Shown one piece after another: positions 12,305 through 23,905 of a stretch of DNA of 64,000 bases. This DNA comes from Sanderia malayensis (lineage: Eukaryota; Cnidaria; Scyphozoa; Semaeostomeae; Pelagiidae), in the NCBI GenBank assembly GCA_013076295.1, contig RQOL01000425.1:1-64000 (forward strand). Reading direction: 5' to 3'. Every line of letters starts with the position of its first letter. The stretch's first letter is position 1. Made by a program: the position numbers and the translations under genes. The notes beneath the pieces were generated by a model. The model saw only the letters and a program-made list of their open reading frames with translations, made no database searches and was not told the origin of the DNA.

Positions 12305-13600
12305 AAAATTTAAACTCAATCTGTAATAAAAAATATATCAAACTGTAGCTAAGGAAACAGCGAATCCGATAATTATATTCACATTTCTTAACAGTGTTGT
12401 TTTGAATTTTAAGAGAGTATTTAGTGCAGCCCAACACAAAACCTGTGAAAAATTTATTCATCAGCCAACTTTAAGAACACAAAAATTCCCCTAACTTGGT
12501 CAAAATTTGTCCATTTGAACTCAAATTACACCAACATGAAGCTGATACCTTGGCGAATAAATATCGAAAGTAATTGGGTGCATTTGAAATACTTTTCACA
12601 ATTTTAGTTGTACATTTTTGAAGTCCAAGACATGATTTTCTTCATCAAAAATAGCCGTGAAATCAAACCCTTGCAAAAAATAGCATTTAAAACACGATTC
12701 ACCAACTTTCAAATTAATTTAACGTGGCCAATTTTTGTCCTACAGAGCCCACGAATATATCAACATGAAGCTAATAGCTTGGCGAACATTTATCGAAAGT
12801 ATTTGGGTGAAAAAAACAAAGTTTTGGCAGGTTAAATATTAATTTTCGCAAATGCAAAACACACGCGTGTTGCTTGAAAATTTCGTGTTTTCCAGGAAAA
12901 TCCAAACTCGGCTAAAACTGTCCAAAAACAGAGAGGAAAATCAACAAAACAAAAAAAACAAAGCCATATAACTTTAGTTCTTGTGTAAATAAACAGTTAT
13001 CGAAAGTTTAAATGGAGAAAATCGGCCCAGAACGACCCGAGAAAATCAAAATTGTTTTCGTGTTTTGGTTGGCCCTCGAGCCGAAAGAAAAACGTGAGGT
13101 TAAACAAAACAAAACTCGTGCTATTTAAAGCAAAAAACAATTGAATAAAGGAAATACCTTGAAATAATTGTCCACACATTGTCTCCACAGGTCTTGACAA
13201 CAATTGACACGTCTTTACAATTGAATTCCGGCAGGTATTCACGTTTAAACCCGAGCAATTTGCCGCCCGTTGAACTAAAAAAACACGTGCTTCTCCCTGC
13301 TCGTTTTGCATCTCATTAACTCTGTCCGCGGAACTTTCTAGAAAGTCGGAACACAAAATGGGCCATAAGTCCCGAACCCCTGGGGTTAGAAATTAGCGGA
13401 AAGCTTTACTGTCATCAGCACAATGCAGCGATCATTTCTATACCAATTCGAACCTTTAATGACCTGCAAAAAAAAGCCTTTGTGTTCACAACGAAATTCC
13501 TTTGATCCCATTGTTTGGTCGAACGTCGATTGTTCGAGAGACAATGGAGCATTGTTTGGCGGGTTGGGGTCACGTGTCGACGTAGATTATATAATAGAGA
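12305..13600 (+). repeat. R module copy 4
   Basis: This copy starts inside the module (aaatttaaactcaatctgtaat) and lacks the first ~150 bp of copy 3. The rest is nearly identical to copy 3 in its right half and to copy 5 in its left half. It ends at the ACTAGCC boundary of the next G module. There is no coding content. Confidence 0.8.
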
Positions 13601-14076
13601 CTAGCCGGGGGCCCGGTCGCTACGCTCCCTCCCCTGGAGCCAATCAAGCTCAAAAAGCTTAATGTGGTTGGCGCGCTTCGCGCGCTGCATTCGCTCCCGC
13701 TCATGCCCATACATACATACATACATACATACATACCTACATACATACATACCTACATACCTACATACATACATGGGCCGGGTTCGGCCGCTTCGCTCCC
13801 TCCCCGGAGCCCGTCAAATAAACAAAGCTTAATCTGGTTGGCGCGCCTCGCGCGCTGCATTCGCTACCGCTCATTCTCATACATACATACATACATACAT
13901 ACATACATACATACATACATACATACATACATACATACATACATACATACATACATGAGCCGGGTTCGGTCTCTTCGCTCCCTCCCCGGAGCCCGTCAAG
14001 TAAAACAGCTTTATCTGGTGGGCGCGCTTCGCGCGCTGCATTCGCAGCCGCTCATGCCCATACAAACATACATATA
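13601..14076 (-). repeat. Three G modules separated by CATA runs (duplicate of 10808-11264)
   Basis: This block has the same order and variants as 10808-11264, with a longer third CATA run. It belongs to the 2.8-kb composite duplication. Confidence 0.8.
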
Positions 14077-15117
14077 TACATACATACCCTGCAATACATA
14101 CCCTACAATACATACCCTACGATACATACCCTACAATACATACCCTACATAACATACCCTACAATGCATACCCTACATAATATACCCTACTATACATACC
14201 CTACAATACATACCCTACATAACATACCCTACTATACATACCCTACAATACATACCCTACTATAAATACCCTAAAATACATACCCTACAATACCTACCCT
14301 ACAATACATACCCTAAAATACATACCCTACAATACAAACCCTACAATACATACCCTACAATACATACCCTACATAACATACCCTACAATACATACCCTAC
14401 AATACATACCCTACAATACGTACCCTACAATACAAACCCTACAATACAAACCCTACAATACATACCCTACATAACATACCCTACAATACATACCCTACAA
14501 TACATACCCTACAATACGTACCCTACAATACAAACCCTACAATACAAACCCTACAATACATACCCTACTATAAATACCCTACATAGCATACCCTACATAA
14601 CATACCCTACAATACATACCCTACAATACATACCCTACAATACATACCTTACAATACATACCCTACAATACATACCCTACAATACAAACCCTACAATACA
14701 TACCCTACAATACATACCCTACTATACAAACCCTACTATACATACCCTAAAATACATACCCTACAATACACACCCTACAATACAAACCCTACAATACATA
14801 CCCTACAATACATACCCTACAATACATACCCTACAATACATACCCTACAATACATACCCTACATAACATACCCTACAATACATACCCGACAATACATACC
14901 CTACATAACATACCCTACAATACATACCCTACAATACAAACCCTACAATACATACCCTACAATACATACCCTACAATACATACCCTACAATACATACCCT
15001 ACACTACATACCTTACAATACATACCCTACAATACATACCCTACATACATACCCTACAATACATACCCTACAATACATACCCTACAATACATACCTTACA
15101 ATACATACCTTACAATA
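14077..15117. repeat. 14-bp minisatellite array 4
   Basis: This is a near-copy of array 3 at an offset of about 2.8 kb, with only scattered substitutions (for example CCCGACAATA near 14885). It holds no genes. Confidence 0.95.
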
Positions 15118-16434
15118 AAATTTAAACTCAATCTGTAATAAAAAATATATCAAACTGTAGCTAAGGAAACAGCGAATCCGATAATTATATTCACATTTCT
15201 TAACAGTGTTGTTTTGAATTTTAAGAGAGTATTTAGTGCAGCCCAACACAAAACCCGTGAAAAATTTATTCATCAGCCAACTTTAAGAACACAAAAATTC
15301 CCCTAACTTGGTCAAAATTTGTCCATTTGAACTCAAATTACACCAACATGAAGCTGATACCTTGGCGAATAAATATCGAAAGTAATTGGGTGCATTTGAA
15401 ATACTTTTCACAATTTTAGTTGTACATTTTTGAAGTCCAAGACATGATTTTCTTCATCAAAAATAGCCGTGAAATCAAACCCTTGCAAAAAATAGCATTT
15501 AAAACACGATTCACCAACTTTCAAATTAAATTAACGTGGCCAATTTTTGTCCTACAGAGCCCACGAATATATCAACATGAAGCTAATAGCTTGGTGAACA
15601 TTTATCGAAAGTATTTGGGTGAAAAAAACAAAGTTTTGGCAGGTTAAATATTAATTTTCGCAAATGCAAAACACAGGCGTGTTGCTTGAAAATTTCGTGT
15701 TTTTCAGCAAAATCCAAACTCGGCTAAAACTGTCGAAAAACAGAGGAAAATTGACAAAACAAATATAACAACACCAGATAACTTTAGTTCTCGTGTAAAT
15801 AAACAGTTATCGAAAATTTAAATGGACAAAATCGGCCCAGAACGACCCAAGAAAATCAAAATTGTCTTCGTGTTTTGGTTAGGCCCTCGAGCCGAAAGAA
15901 AAACGTGAGGTTAAACAAAACAAAACTCGTGCTATTTAAAGCCAAAAACAATTGAATAAAGGAAATACCTTGAAATAATTGTTCACCAATTGTTTCCACA
16001 GGTCTTGACAACAATTGACACGTCTTTACAATTCATTTCCGGCACGTATTCACGTTTAAACCCGAGCAACTTGCCGCGCGTTCAACTAAAAAAACACCTG
16101 CTTCTCCCTGCTCGTTTTGCATCTCATTAACTGGGTCGGCCGAACCTTCTAGAAAGTCGCACCACAAAATGGGCCATAACTCCCGAACCGCTTGGAGTAG
16201 AAATTAGCCACATAGTTTACTTTGATGAGCAGAATGCAGCGATCATTTCTATGGCGATTTGCACCCTTATTTGCACCCCAAAAAAAAGCCTTCATGATAT
16301 CAAGTCCCGCTCCTTTGATCCCATTGTTTGGTGGAACGTTGCCATTGTTTTTCCGAACGTCGATTGTTCCGGAGACAATGACCCATTGTTTGGTCCCTCC
16401 GGGTCACGTGTGATCACATTTTATTATATATAGA
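15118..16434 (+). repeat. R module copy 5
   Basis: The left half matches copy 4. The right half from about 15700 matches copy 1 more closely (aaatataacaacaccagata, then agcagaatgcagcgatc). Copy 5 therefore looks like a recombinant or an ancestral intermediate. It ends TATATAGATATATA next to the TCTGCGG 5' end of a Helitron-like element, where other copies meet ACTAGCC. There is no coding content. Confidence 0.8.
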
Positions 16435-16441
16435 TATATAT

Positions 16442-17423
16442 TCTGCGGAGTCACGCGATGGCGCATTTTCCTTGCCAAAAACAATAGATTCGACCCGAAG
16501 CAATAGGTCGAACACCCAAAAACAATGGGCCGAAACGGCAAACCGTGTAATCACAAAGACTTTTTTGTATGTGGGTATATGGCAATGAAATTCTCACTGA
16601 ATGCTTCATTTATTAATTTAACCAGGGTAATGGATTTTGTTTTTCGATTTTCTCCTGAAATTTTGAATTATTCCACTAATTATTTTGCTAATTGTGCTAT
16701 CACGAAAAAACTACGGATTACGCTGGCAAAACTTCCAAATTCGCGTCCCGAACTCCATTTTCGAACATAGTATCCCCTGTTCATGTGACCCGTTTCACTT
16801 TTTGCTGTAATTTGATTGGCTCATTCGGGACTTCACGTGAACAGTCACGCGTATTTCGTTATCATGCAAATTTGCCCTCGGGTTGAACAGCAGGTATTTT
16901 TGGAGAAGACACGTGTTTTTGTTTTGAACACAAAGGATAACACGGCACCTTTCAAAGTGTTTTACGATCTAAATTATCTTTGTAAAGACTTGCTAATTGT
17001 TTGAGAGACCTCTGGAAAATTACAGGAAACAACACAGGTGATAGCTTTGTTTTGTTTTTTGAGTGAGATAGTTGTAGTTTACGTAGTAGGCGACCGCCAT
17101 TGTTGCTTCGGCATGCTTGCGACGCTTAGGCCTAATGTAAACAAGCCCAAAGTTTTAATAAACAAATTATGATAAGGGGTTATCAGGCAAGCAAAGCGAG
17201 CCAAACTGTTACAAGAGGAGTAGGCAGAGGCATGAGTGTAGACGAATGCAGTGCATGAAGTGCGCCAACCACAGAGGCGAGCACAGCGAGCTAACCCGTC
17301 GTACGTGGGGTTGAAAGAGGCATGAGCGTAGGCGAATGCCGCAAACGAAGTGCGCCAACCACATTAAGTTTTTTTCACTTGCCCCTCTCCGGGAAGTGAG
17401 CAAACGCGAGCGCCCCCGGCTAG
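16442..17423 (+). mobile_element. Helitron/Helentron-like non-autonomous element, copy A
   Basis: The proposed 982-bp element starts TCTGCGGAGTCACGCG and ends GCGCCCCCGGCTAG, followed by T; the base before it is also T. The 3' end carries a CCGGG...CCCGG inverted repeat directly before CTAG. The interior holds about 600 bp of AT-rich sequence and then two units of the GC-rich 'CATGAGCGTAAGCGAATGC' repeat. 5'-TC, a 3' hairpin, CTAG and T^T insertion are features described for Helentron-type Helitrons. No Rep/helicase ORF is present. The short open frames are not conserved against copy B. The classification is my inference from the ends. Confidence 0.55.
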
Positions 17424-18348
17424 TAATATTAGATTCTGCGAAGGTCACGTGATGATTTTTGTATGTGGGTATATGGCAATTAAATTCAAACTCAATGTTT
17501 AGTTTATTATTTTAACCACGGTAATGGATTTTGTTTTTCGATTTTCTCCCTAATTATTGAATTATTCCATTAATTATTCTGCTAATTGTGCTATCACGAA
17601 AAAACTACGGTTTACGCTGGCGAAACTTCCAAATTCGCGTCCCGAACTCCATTTTCGAACAAAGTATTCGCTCTTCACGTGACCCATTTCGCCTTTTCCT
17701 GCAATTTGATTGGCTCATTCGCGACTTCACATGACCTGTGACGCGTATTTCGTTATCATGCAAATTTGCCCTCGGGTTGAACAGCAAATACTTTTGGAGA
17801 AGAAGCGTGTTTTTGTTTTGCACACAAAACATAACTGGGCGCCTTTCAAAGTGTTTTACGACCTGAATTATCTTTGTAAAGACTTACCCACATAATTGTT
17901 TGAGAGACCTCTGGAAAATTACAGGAAACAATTGAGAACACAGGTGATATCTTTGTTTTTTTTGTGAATGAGATAGTTGTAGTTTAGGTAGTAGGCGACC
18001 GCCATTGTTGCTTCGCCATGCTTGCGATGCTTAGGCCTAATGTAAGCAAGCCCAAAGTTTTAATAAACAAATTATGATAAGGGGTTATCAGGCGAGCGAG
18101 GCAAGCCAAACTATTGCAACAGGAGTAGGCGGAGGCATGAGCGTAAGCGAATGCAGCGCACAAAGTGCGCCCTATCAGCTAACGTTTCTTGGTAATAGAT
18201 AGACAGGCGAGCGCAGCGAGCTAACCCATTGTACGTGGGGTTGAAAGAGCCATGAGCGTTATAGTCCAGGCGGTGAGTGAGGTAGGTATCACCTGAGTGG
18301 GTAATTAATGGGACAAGCATATTCTAGACCAGTTTTTGACGTAGAATC

Positions 18349-21300
18349 CGAATCTGGATGTTATTCATGAAAACGAGAACGCTTTTTTTACATATTGCGT
18401 AATATTGCCTCGTTTTGGTCAAAATTCTTAACAGGCTGCGCAACGTGCTGAATTTGCAAACAATTAGTGGAAACGGCTTTCGTGTGACCACAGTAGCTTA
18501 AAGGTATAGCTCGTTTCCTAATCTGGATGCTTTTTCTGAAAACGAGGCTGCTTTTTTAAGATATTGCGCAACATTGCCTCGTTTTTGTCAGATTTATAGA
18601 ATGCTGCGCAAGTTCTAAATTTGCAAACAACGAGTGAAAATTGCTTTCTTGTGACTATAGCTAGGAGGTAAAGCTTGTTTCCTAATGCAAATGAAGGCAA
18701 CTTCGGTGTTTCAGAGCGACCTCGCTTTCAACCTGTCAAAGAACTACAAGTTAATATCTAAGATATGAAATTTAGGAATTTTGCATTTAATACCTGTCGT
18801 GTTGCATGTGAATATCAAGAATACCATCTTTCTCAGTTTTGTTGCAGTATTATTCTCAGTTTCGTTGCAGTAGAATGTACTTTTGTACATATTTGCAGGT
18901 AAGGGTTTTTTTTTGCTGCTTTTGGACGTTAATCCTCTGTGTCAGAAGCATCAGAGCTTGAACTGTATTCCTCTGCTTCAAAGCATTCATCATTCATGTC
19001 ATCGGTGCCAATCAATAACTCTGCCACATCTTCAGGATAGGGCACGTCAATCCAATCAGGAGAGAGATCATTAAGCCAACCATGCTGCTGAGGATCTTCC
19101 AAATGCATCTTACAATTTTGGGCCTTTCTCCACATTCTTGCAACAAAGTCTGCTCGTATTGCCTGCCTTTGAAGACTACTATTGCATGGTGGCAACCATG
19201 AAAGATCCATAACTTTGTTGTCTTGCTTCAATTTCTTCCAAGAAATGCTCGACCTAGCTCTGTTTATATCTGCCATACCTCTCTCACCGTACATTTTACA
19301 CACTAATTTCTTTAATCTTGCAAGAACTTTCTCCGAAATATGCATTCCTACTCCCAAATTTCCAAATGCTTCTATATACTCTGGGTCATTCTTTATTCGA
19401 TTCCACCACAATTGCTTTCCTTTGCGCAGAAACTCGACACATAGTCATTCCCGGTAAAGGCATGCATACCTAGTAATGCTAATTTCCGCTCCCTGGTCAA
19501 TCTGCATGAATCTAAATGTAGCAACTTTCTGTTCCTTCCTTCCGCTGCCATAGTCTATAAGAATATTGATGTTTTGCAATTCGTCCATGCAGAGTAAAAT
19601 AATTCGAATATCTGTGTCCCCAGAGCTGGAATGCACCACACAAACCATTGGATCATTATTATTCTCTGATGCGTGTTTTATCATATACGCAATTTTTGTG
19701 TCTGCTTCTTCGTGGTCAGTTTCAAGCTCCTGTGCAAGGACTGAGCTTTGAGACGTCATGTTGACGCACGTATTGCCTCGCCCAAAGAACACAGTTTGTT
19801 CACCAAGCTGTGTCGCATTTTTAGTCCATACTTCTTCGATTATCTCAAATAATCGCTCTTTATTATCTCCATTTCTCAGGAACTTGTTAAAATCTGATCG
19901 GACTCTAACATCTCCACTTCTAATAACGAATTTGTCGCTGTTTCCTCGAAGACATCGTTCGCTGTTCTTGATTGATCTGTCCCTGTAGGTATCGCATGCG
20001 ATGTATATGATGCTGTAATTCTTTGGGATATCATTTAACACTTGCAGAGCAAGTTCCGAGAATGTGTTTGCAACCTTTACCATGCTTCGTATATAGGCAG
20101 CAAGGTCAAGAATGTATACTCTTAGGCTTCCTTGGTTCTCATTTGACTGTCCCTCCGTTTCCAGAATTGATTGCAATGCTGCATCCATCAGTTTACTCTT
20201 CGCCGTGTTTCTTCTAATTCCTTCGCATGTTGCCAGAGACAGAGGGACTGGTGCAAGTGGATACTGAAGTGCTTTATCTATGTCAATAGCAGCGTTCTTC
20301 TCTGTAGATTTTGCAGCTAGGAGACCAAGAATGTCCCTTTGCACAGTAATTTCCTTTGATTTGCTTTTACCAGACATTTTAACTTTCTTGTGGGTGTCTG
20401 TGAAACTCTGCCATTTAACCCTTTCTATTCGATCGAATTACAAATCATTGACAGCACTTTGCGAGTCCAATCGTTTACAGATTTCTTCCGACAGCTTGGT
20501 GCCTTTTTCTTGAACAGAAAGCAGATCATCTGCAGCATCTTCGGGTAACGCACAACCAGATGCAAGATTGTACAATCGATCCTTGTCTAATTCTGGACAG
20601 AACGGGTTAATGAAGCTGTCTTTCAGGACATTTGTAATACTCTCAACTCTTTTCTCTGACTTCTTGATTTCTGAACTGCGTAAACACTTTCTTGGATCAT
20701 TTGCATTGCTATTCAGATTAACTTGATTGAGCAGAGCATCAACAAACTTAGCTTGGAAGGCCTGTTTAGGACCCATTTTGCTTACGTTTCGTGCTTTGTT
20801 GCAAAATTCTTGATGCCACCTGTGAAAAAGAAAAAAGTTTATTCAGGGGCATAATAGTTTTTTGTCCTCTTTTGTGAATCTCAATGTAAATCTCAAACAG
20901 CCTCTTGAAGATTAAGATGCCCATCGGCTAAAACAAGCTTCGAAAAATAAAATGATTATTTTACCTCTTCCTTTAGAGCTTTTCATGAAAGTTTGCTCTC
21001 CTGCTCCATCAATCAATTGTCTGATATTGACATTATTGCGACATACAGAGATTCCTTTGTCTTCAAGCTCTTCCCTTGCACCAGGATGCGTCTCCTCCAG
21101 GTTTCCGGATTGCATGCAAAAATAAGAGCCATAGCGAGCATAATTCTGCTTGTTAGTTGAAAAGCACAATGACACAAGCTTTTTCCAGCAATCAAGTCTC
21201 AACTGAAAATCGTTCGTGTTAATTGCAAAATGCATCTTGTGTAGCACATCAACAAGAGTCGAATATTGCATCCAAAATTGAGCAGTTTTCCCATTATCAC

Positions 21301-23905
21301 CACTTAGACATTCACGTCTCTTTCTTTCCTATTGCTCTTCAAACTTCTGGAACAAACTTGTAGCGATGATCTTCCTAAAATCTTCCTCCGTCTTGATATT
21401 TCTGAGATCCGATTCTAGTACCTAAGGTAGGGTATCAATGAAACTGTTCCAGAACAATCTTTCTACTCCCTCAGCAACGCTTTCATGCACCATCCATGAA
21501 CGATTGTAATGCTTGCCTGTTAAAACACCATTGATTCCACCTGAAGAGCACAACCCAGCTTGGTATACTATTTCCTCCAGTCCACTTTCTTTTATAATCT
21601 TGCCAATTACTGAGAAAAATTCCATCATCCCATGGAAGTCACCTAAATGGATCAACACATTTTCAAAATCTGTCGGATTGTTCCAAATGATGTGATAGAA
21701 CTTGGCGGCTGCACCTGCATCGACAGTGATATGTGTGTATTTCATGTTTGAAACAGAACCTAACTTCTGTGATTGAGTAATGCATTCTAGCACAGTACTG
21801 TACTCAGTTATTGGATGTTGAATAGGAGGCAAAAATGTTATTTGCGTACTTTGGGAGTTATTTCTGCCAAAACATGCTGCCACCCAACCAACAAACCTTG
21901 CAATTTCCTGTGTACCCTCAGAGTAAGAACGTCTGAGAACTTTCCAACATAGCAGTATTTGGCTTGCACTTTCATCATGTTGGTATTGGTAGGATGCTAT
22001 CAAACGGCGGAGGCTCTTTGTGCGGTATTACCTTAACCTTTTTCAATTCTTGCACTTCAACTGAAACTGTTCTCTTCTTTGAAACTGGGACTTCCAGGGT
22101 CTCGTCTCTATTGCATGTATGTATGCTGCCTTCCTTTGTTTCCGTTTTACAATCAAAGTTATCCCACCAAAAAATTGTTGGTGCCTTCCCAGCAGCATCT
22201 ACTGGAATAAGAGGCAGGGGGTGTTGCAAAGAAATCATTCTCTCTGTCAGTTCTGCTTGAGCTGTTTCTATTTCTTGAACCTTATTGTAATTGCAGCAAT
22301 GACCTAATCTTGCTGAAATGTCGACAGGATTTTTTAATCCTATCATACTGTGCAGCCCACATCCGAGTAAAACATGCTTGCCGGTAAGAAATTTACCTTT
22401 AGATATGCTGTAAATAATGTCCTAAGAAAGTGAATCAACGTGACATTTAACTTCTTCTCCTGCACTGTGTGCGCTTGAATGTAACAAACGTGTTAGACAA
22501 TTTGTCAAGTTTTCCGGTGGCTGATGTTCCTCTGACAACAACGTTTCGACAGTCGGTGGCCATGGCAAATCAGATGCTGATTGAATCAGCGACATAACAT
22601 AATTTCTTATCGTATTAGCAGCCTCTTTTGTTACGAAGTTTCAGTAACTATGCAGAAAACTACTCATTTTGTATTTGTAGGAGCATCTTTACTAAGCACA
22701 ATCTGTGCTTCGTTATTCATAACTGCCACAAACAACAATTTATCCTTAAACTCTTGCACTAACTTCTGCTTCACCTTCCCCCTCAGCCGGCAATCTTCTT
22801 TGTCCAGACTGTACACTTCTGTCAATAACTGAATTGATACGGATTGCTCTCCCTCTATCACATGATGTAGCACAAATTCAAATAAGCGCTGAAGTCTTAC
22901 ACTACTGTCTTCATTATTGTCGTTACTTGTTGCAGTTGAGGTTTGCGCTTTTTCTTTTGTACATACCCGCGTGTAATCTCTATAGCATTCCTCATGCATT
23001 TTAAATTCTCTTGCGATCAAGTCTTCATTTGTAACGATAAGAAGCATCTCCTCATTGTGGTGAAGTGCTGCAGCCTTTTTTACCTGTTCGCATGCCGAAA
23101 GAGTTGTAAGATTCTTTGGTTGCTGCTTTTTGCCTTTCACTGTTATACTGTTTGAAGACTTGCGTTTCATATAGTGATTTGGAAAAAGTACACTAGAAAA
23201 TTGGCCAGAGGGTCTCTGTCTTTTTTTAGATACTTCTGTAATCGTGGATTTTCTTTTGAGAACCGATATTGCATTCGTAATTTCTGGTAGCATTGTCTGT
23301 GAAATCCATGCCTTCCAGATTCAAAAAATTGCGGTAAACTTTTAATCTGTTCCTTGTGAAGATAACTTGCACCCAACATACAACGAGCATCTTCGCTTTC
23401 CAAAAGTTTCTTAAATGTTTCTTCATTCAAAGGTGTCAAAGACTTACTGCACACACCGAGATGCTTCTAGTGTACGACACAAATCATGTTGCTCATGATG
23501 GTCCTCTTTCAAAAACGCATACCAAAATTGTTTGTCCAACATCTCATCTTTAGCACACTAAGACCACACAACTTGCCTAGATCTTAAAACATTAAGTGGG
23601 AGGGTTGTTATGACATAGAAAGTGAAGTGTTAATCTAATAAGTGGAAGCATGCTTGTCACATCAATTTTGAATGTTTTGTTGTGAGTACCTAAAGTATTT
23701 ATGGATTTTGGTTGATACTTCATGAATTAAGTGTTGATAAATCACAAAGTTTGAAACCGAGGCTACCCTCTGATGAGACTTTAGCATCCAGATTAGGAAA
23801 CGAGCTATACCTTGAAGCTACTATAGTCACAGGAAAGCCGTTTCCACTAATTGTTTGCCACTTCAGCACATGTTAAGAATTTTGACCAAAACGAGGTAAT
23901 ATTAT
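18349..23905 (-). mobile_element. DNA transposon with ~130-bp inverted termini, nested in copy B
   Basis: The sequence at about 18397-18525 (TAATATTGCCTCGTTTTGG, CAAACAATTAGTGGAAACGG, TATAGCTCGTTTCCTAATC) returns as its reverse complement at about 23785-23905 with good identity. The left side has a second, diverged ~170-bp tandem copy (about 18520-18700), a subterminal repeat. Between the ends lies a single minus-strand coding region with many breaks. The right junction falls inside a GCGAGCTAACCC repeat unit of the host array. I could not define a target-site duplication because the left boundary is unclear: 18248-18397 is unmatched. Confidence 0.65.
18929..23454 (-). pseudogene. Unclassified multicopy transposon protein with 'HEEADT...SGDTD' motif, frameshifted
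   Basis: The coding order on the minus strand runs in eight pieces. 23454-23275 has a FHRQCYQK motif. 23275-22664 has HEECYRDYTRV. About 22630-21975 has TGKHVLLGCGLHSMIG, and DNFDCKTETK. 22003-20965 has GDFHGMMEFFSVIGK, TGKHYNRSWMVHE and ARYGSYF. 20819-20438 has INPFCPELDKDRLYNLASG. 20377-19445 has YPLAPVPLSLATCEG, SERCLRG, DHEEADTKIAYM and SSGDTDIRIILL. 19470-18929 has MHAFTGNDYVSSF and an acidic tail. Breaks include a frameshift near 23275, a TAG near 22421, stops near 21418 and 21330, a TAA near 20780, a TAA near 20437 and two frameshifts near 19440-19490. One GT-AG intron (20964-20820) joins in frame. The family is widespread in cnidarians and fish. The acidic HEEADT/DTD motifs suggest a nuclease fold, but the function is not established. 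Confidence 0.7.
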
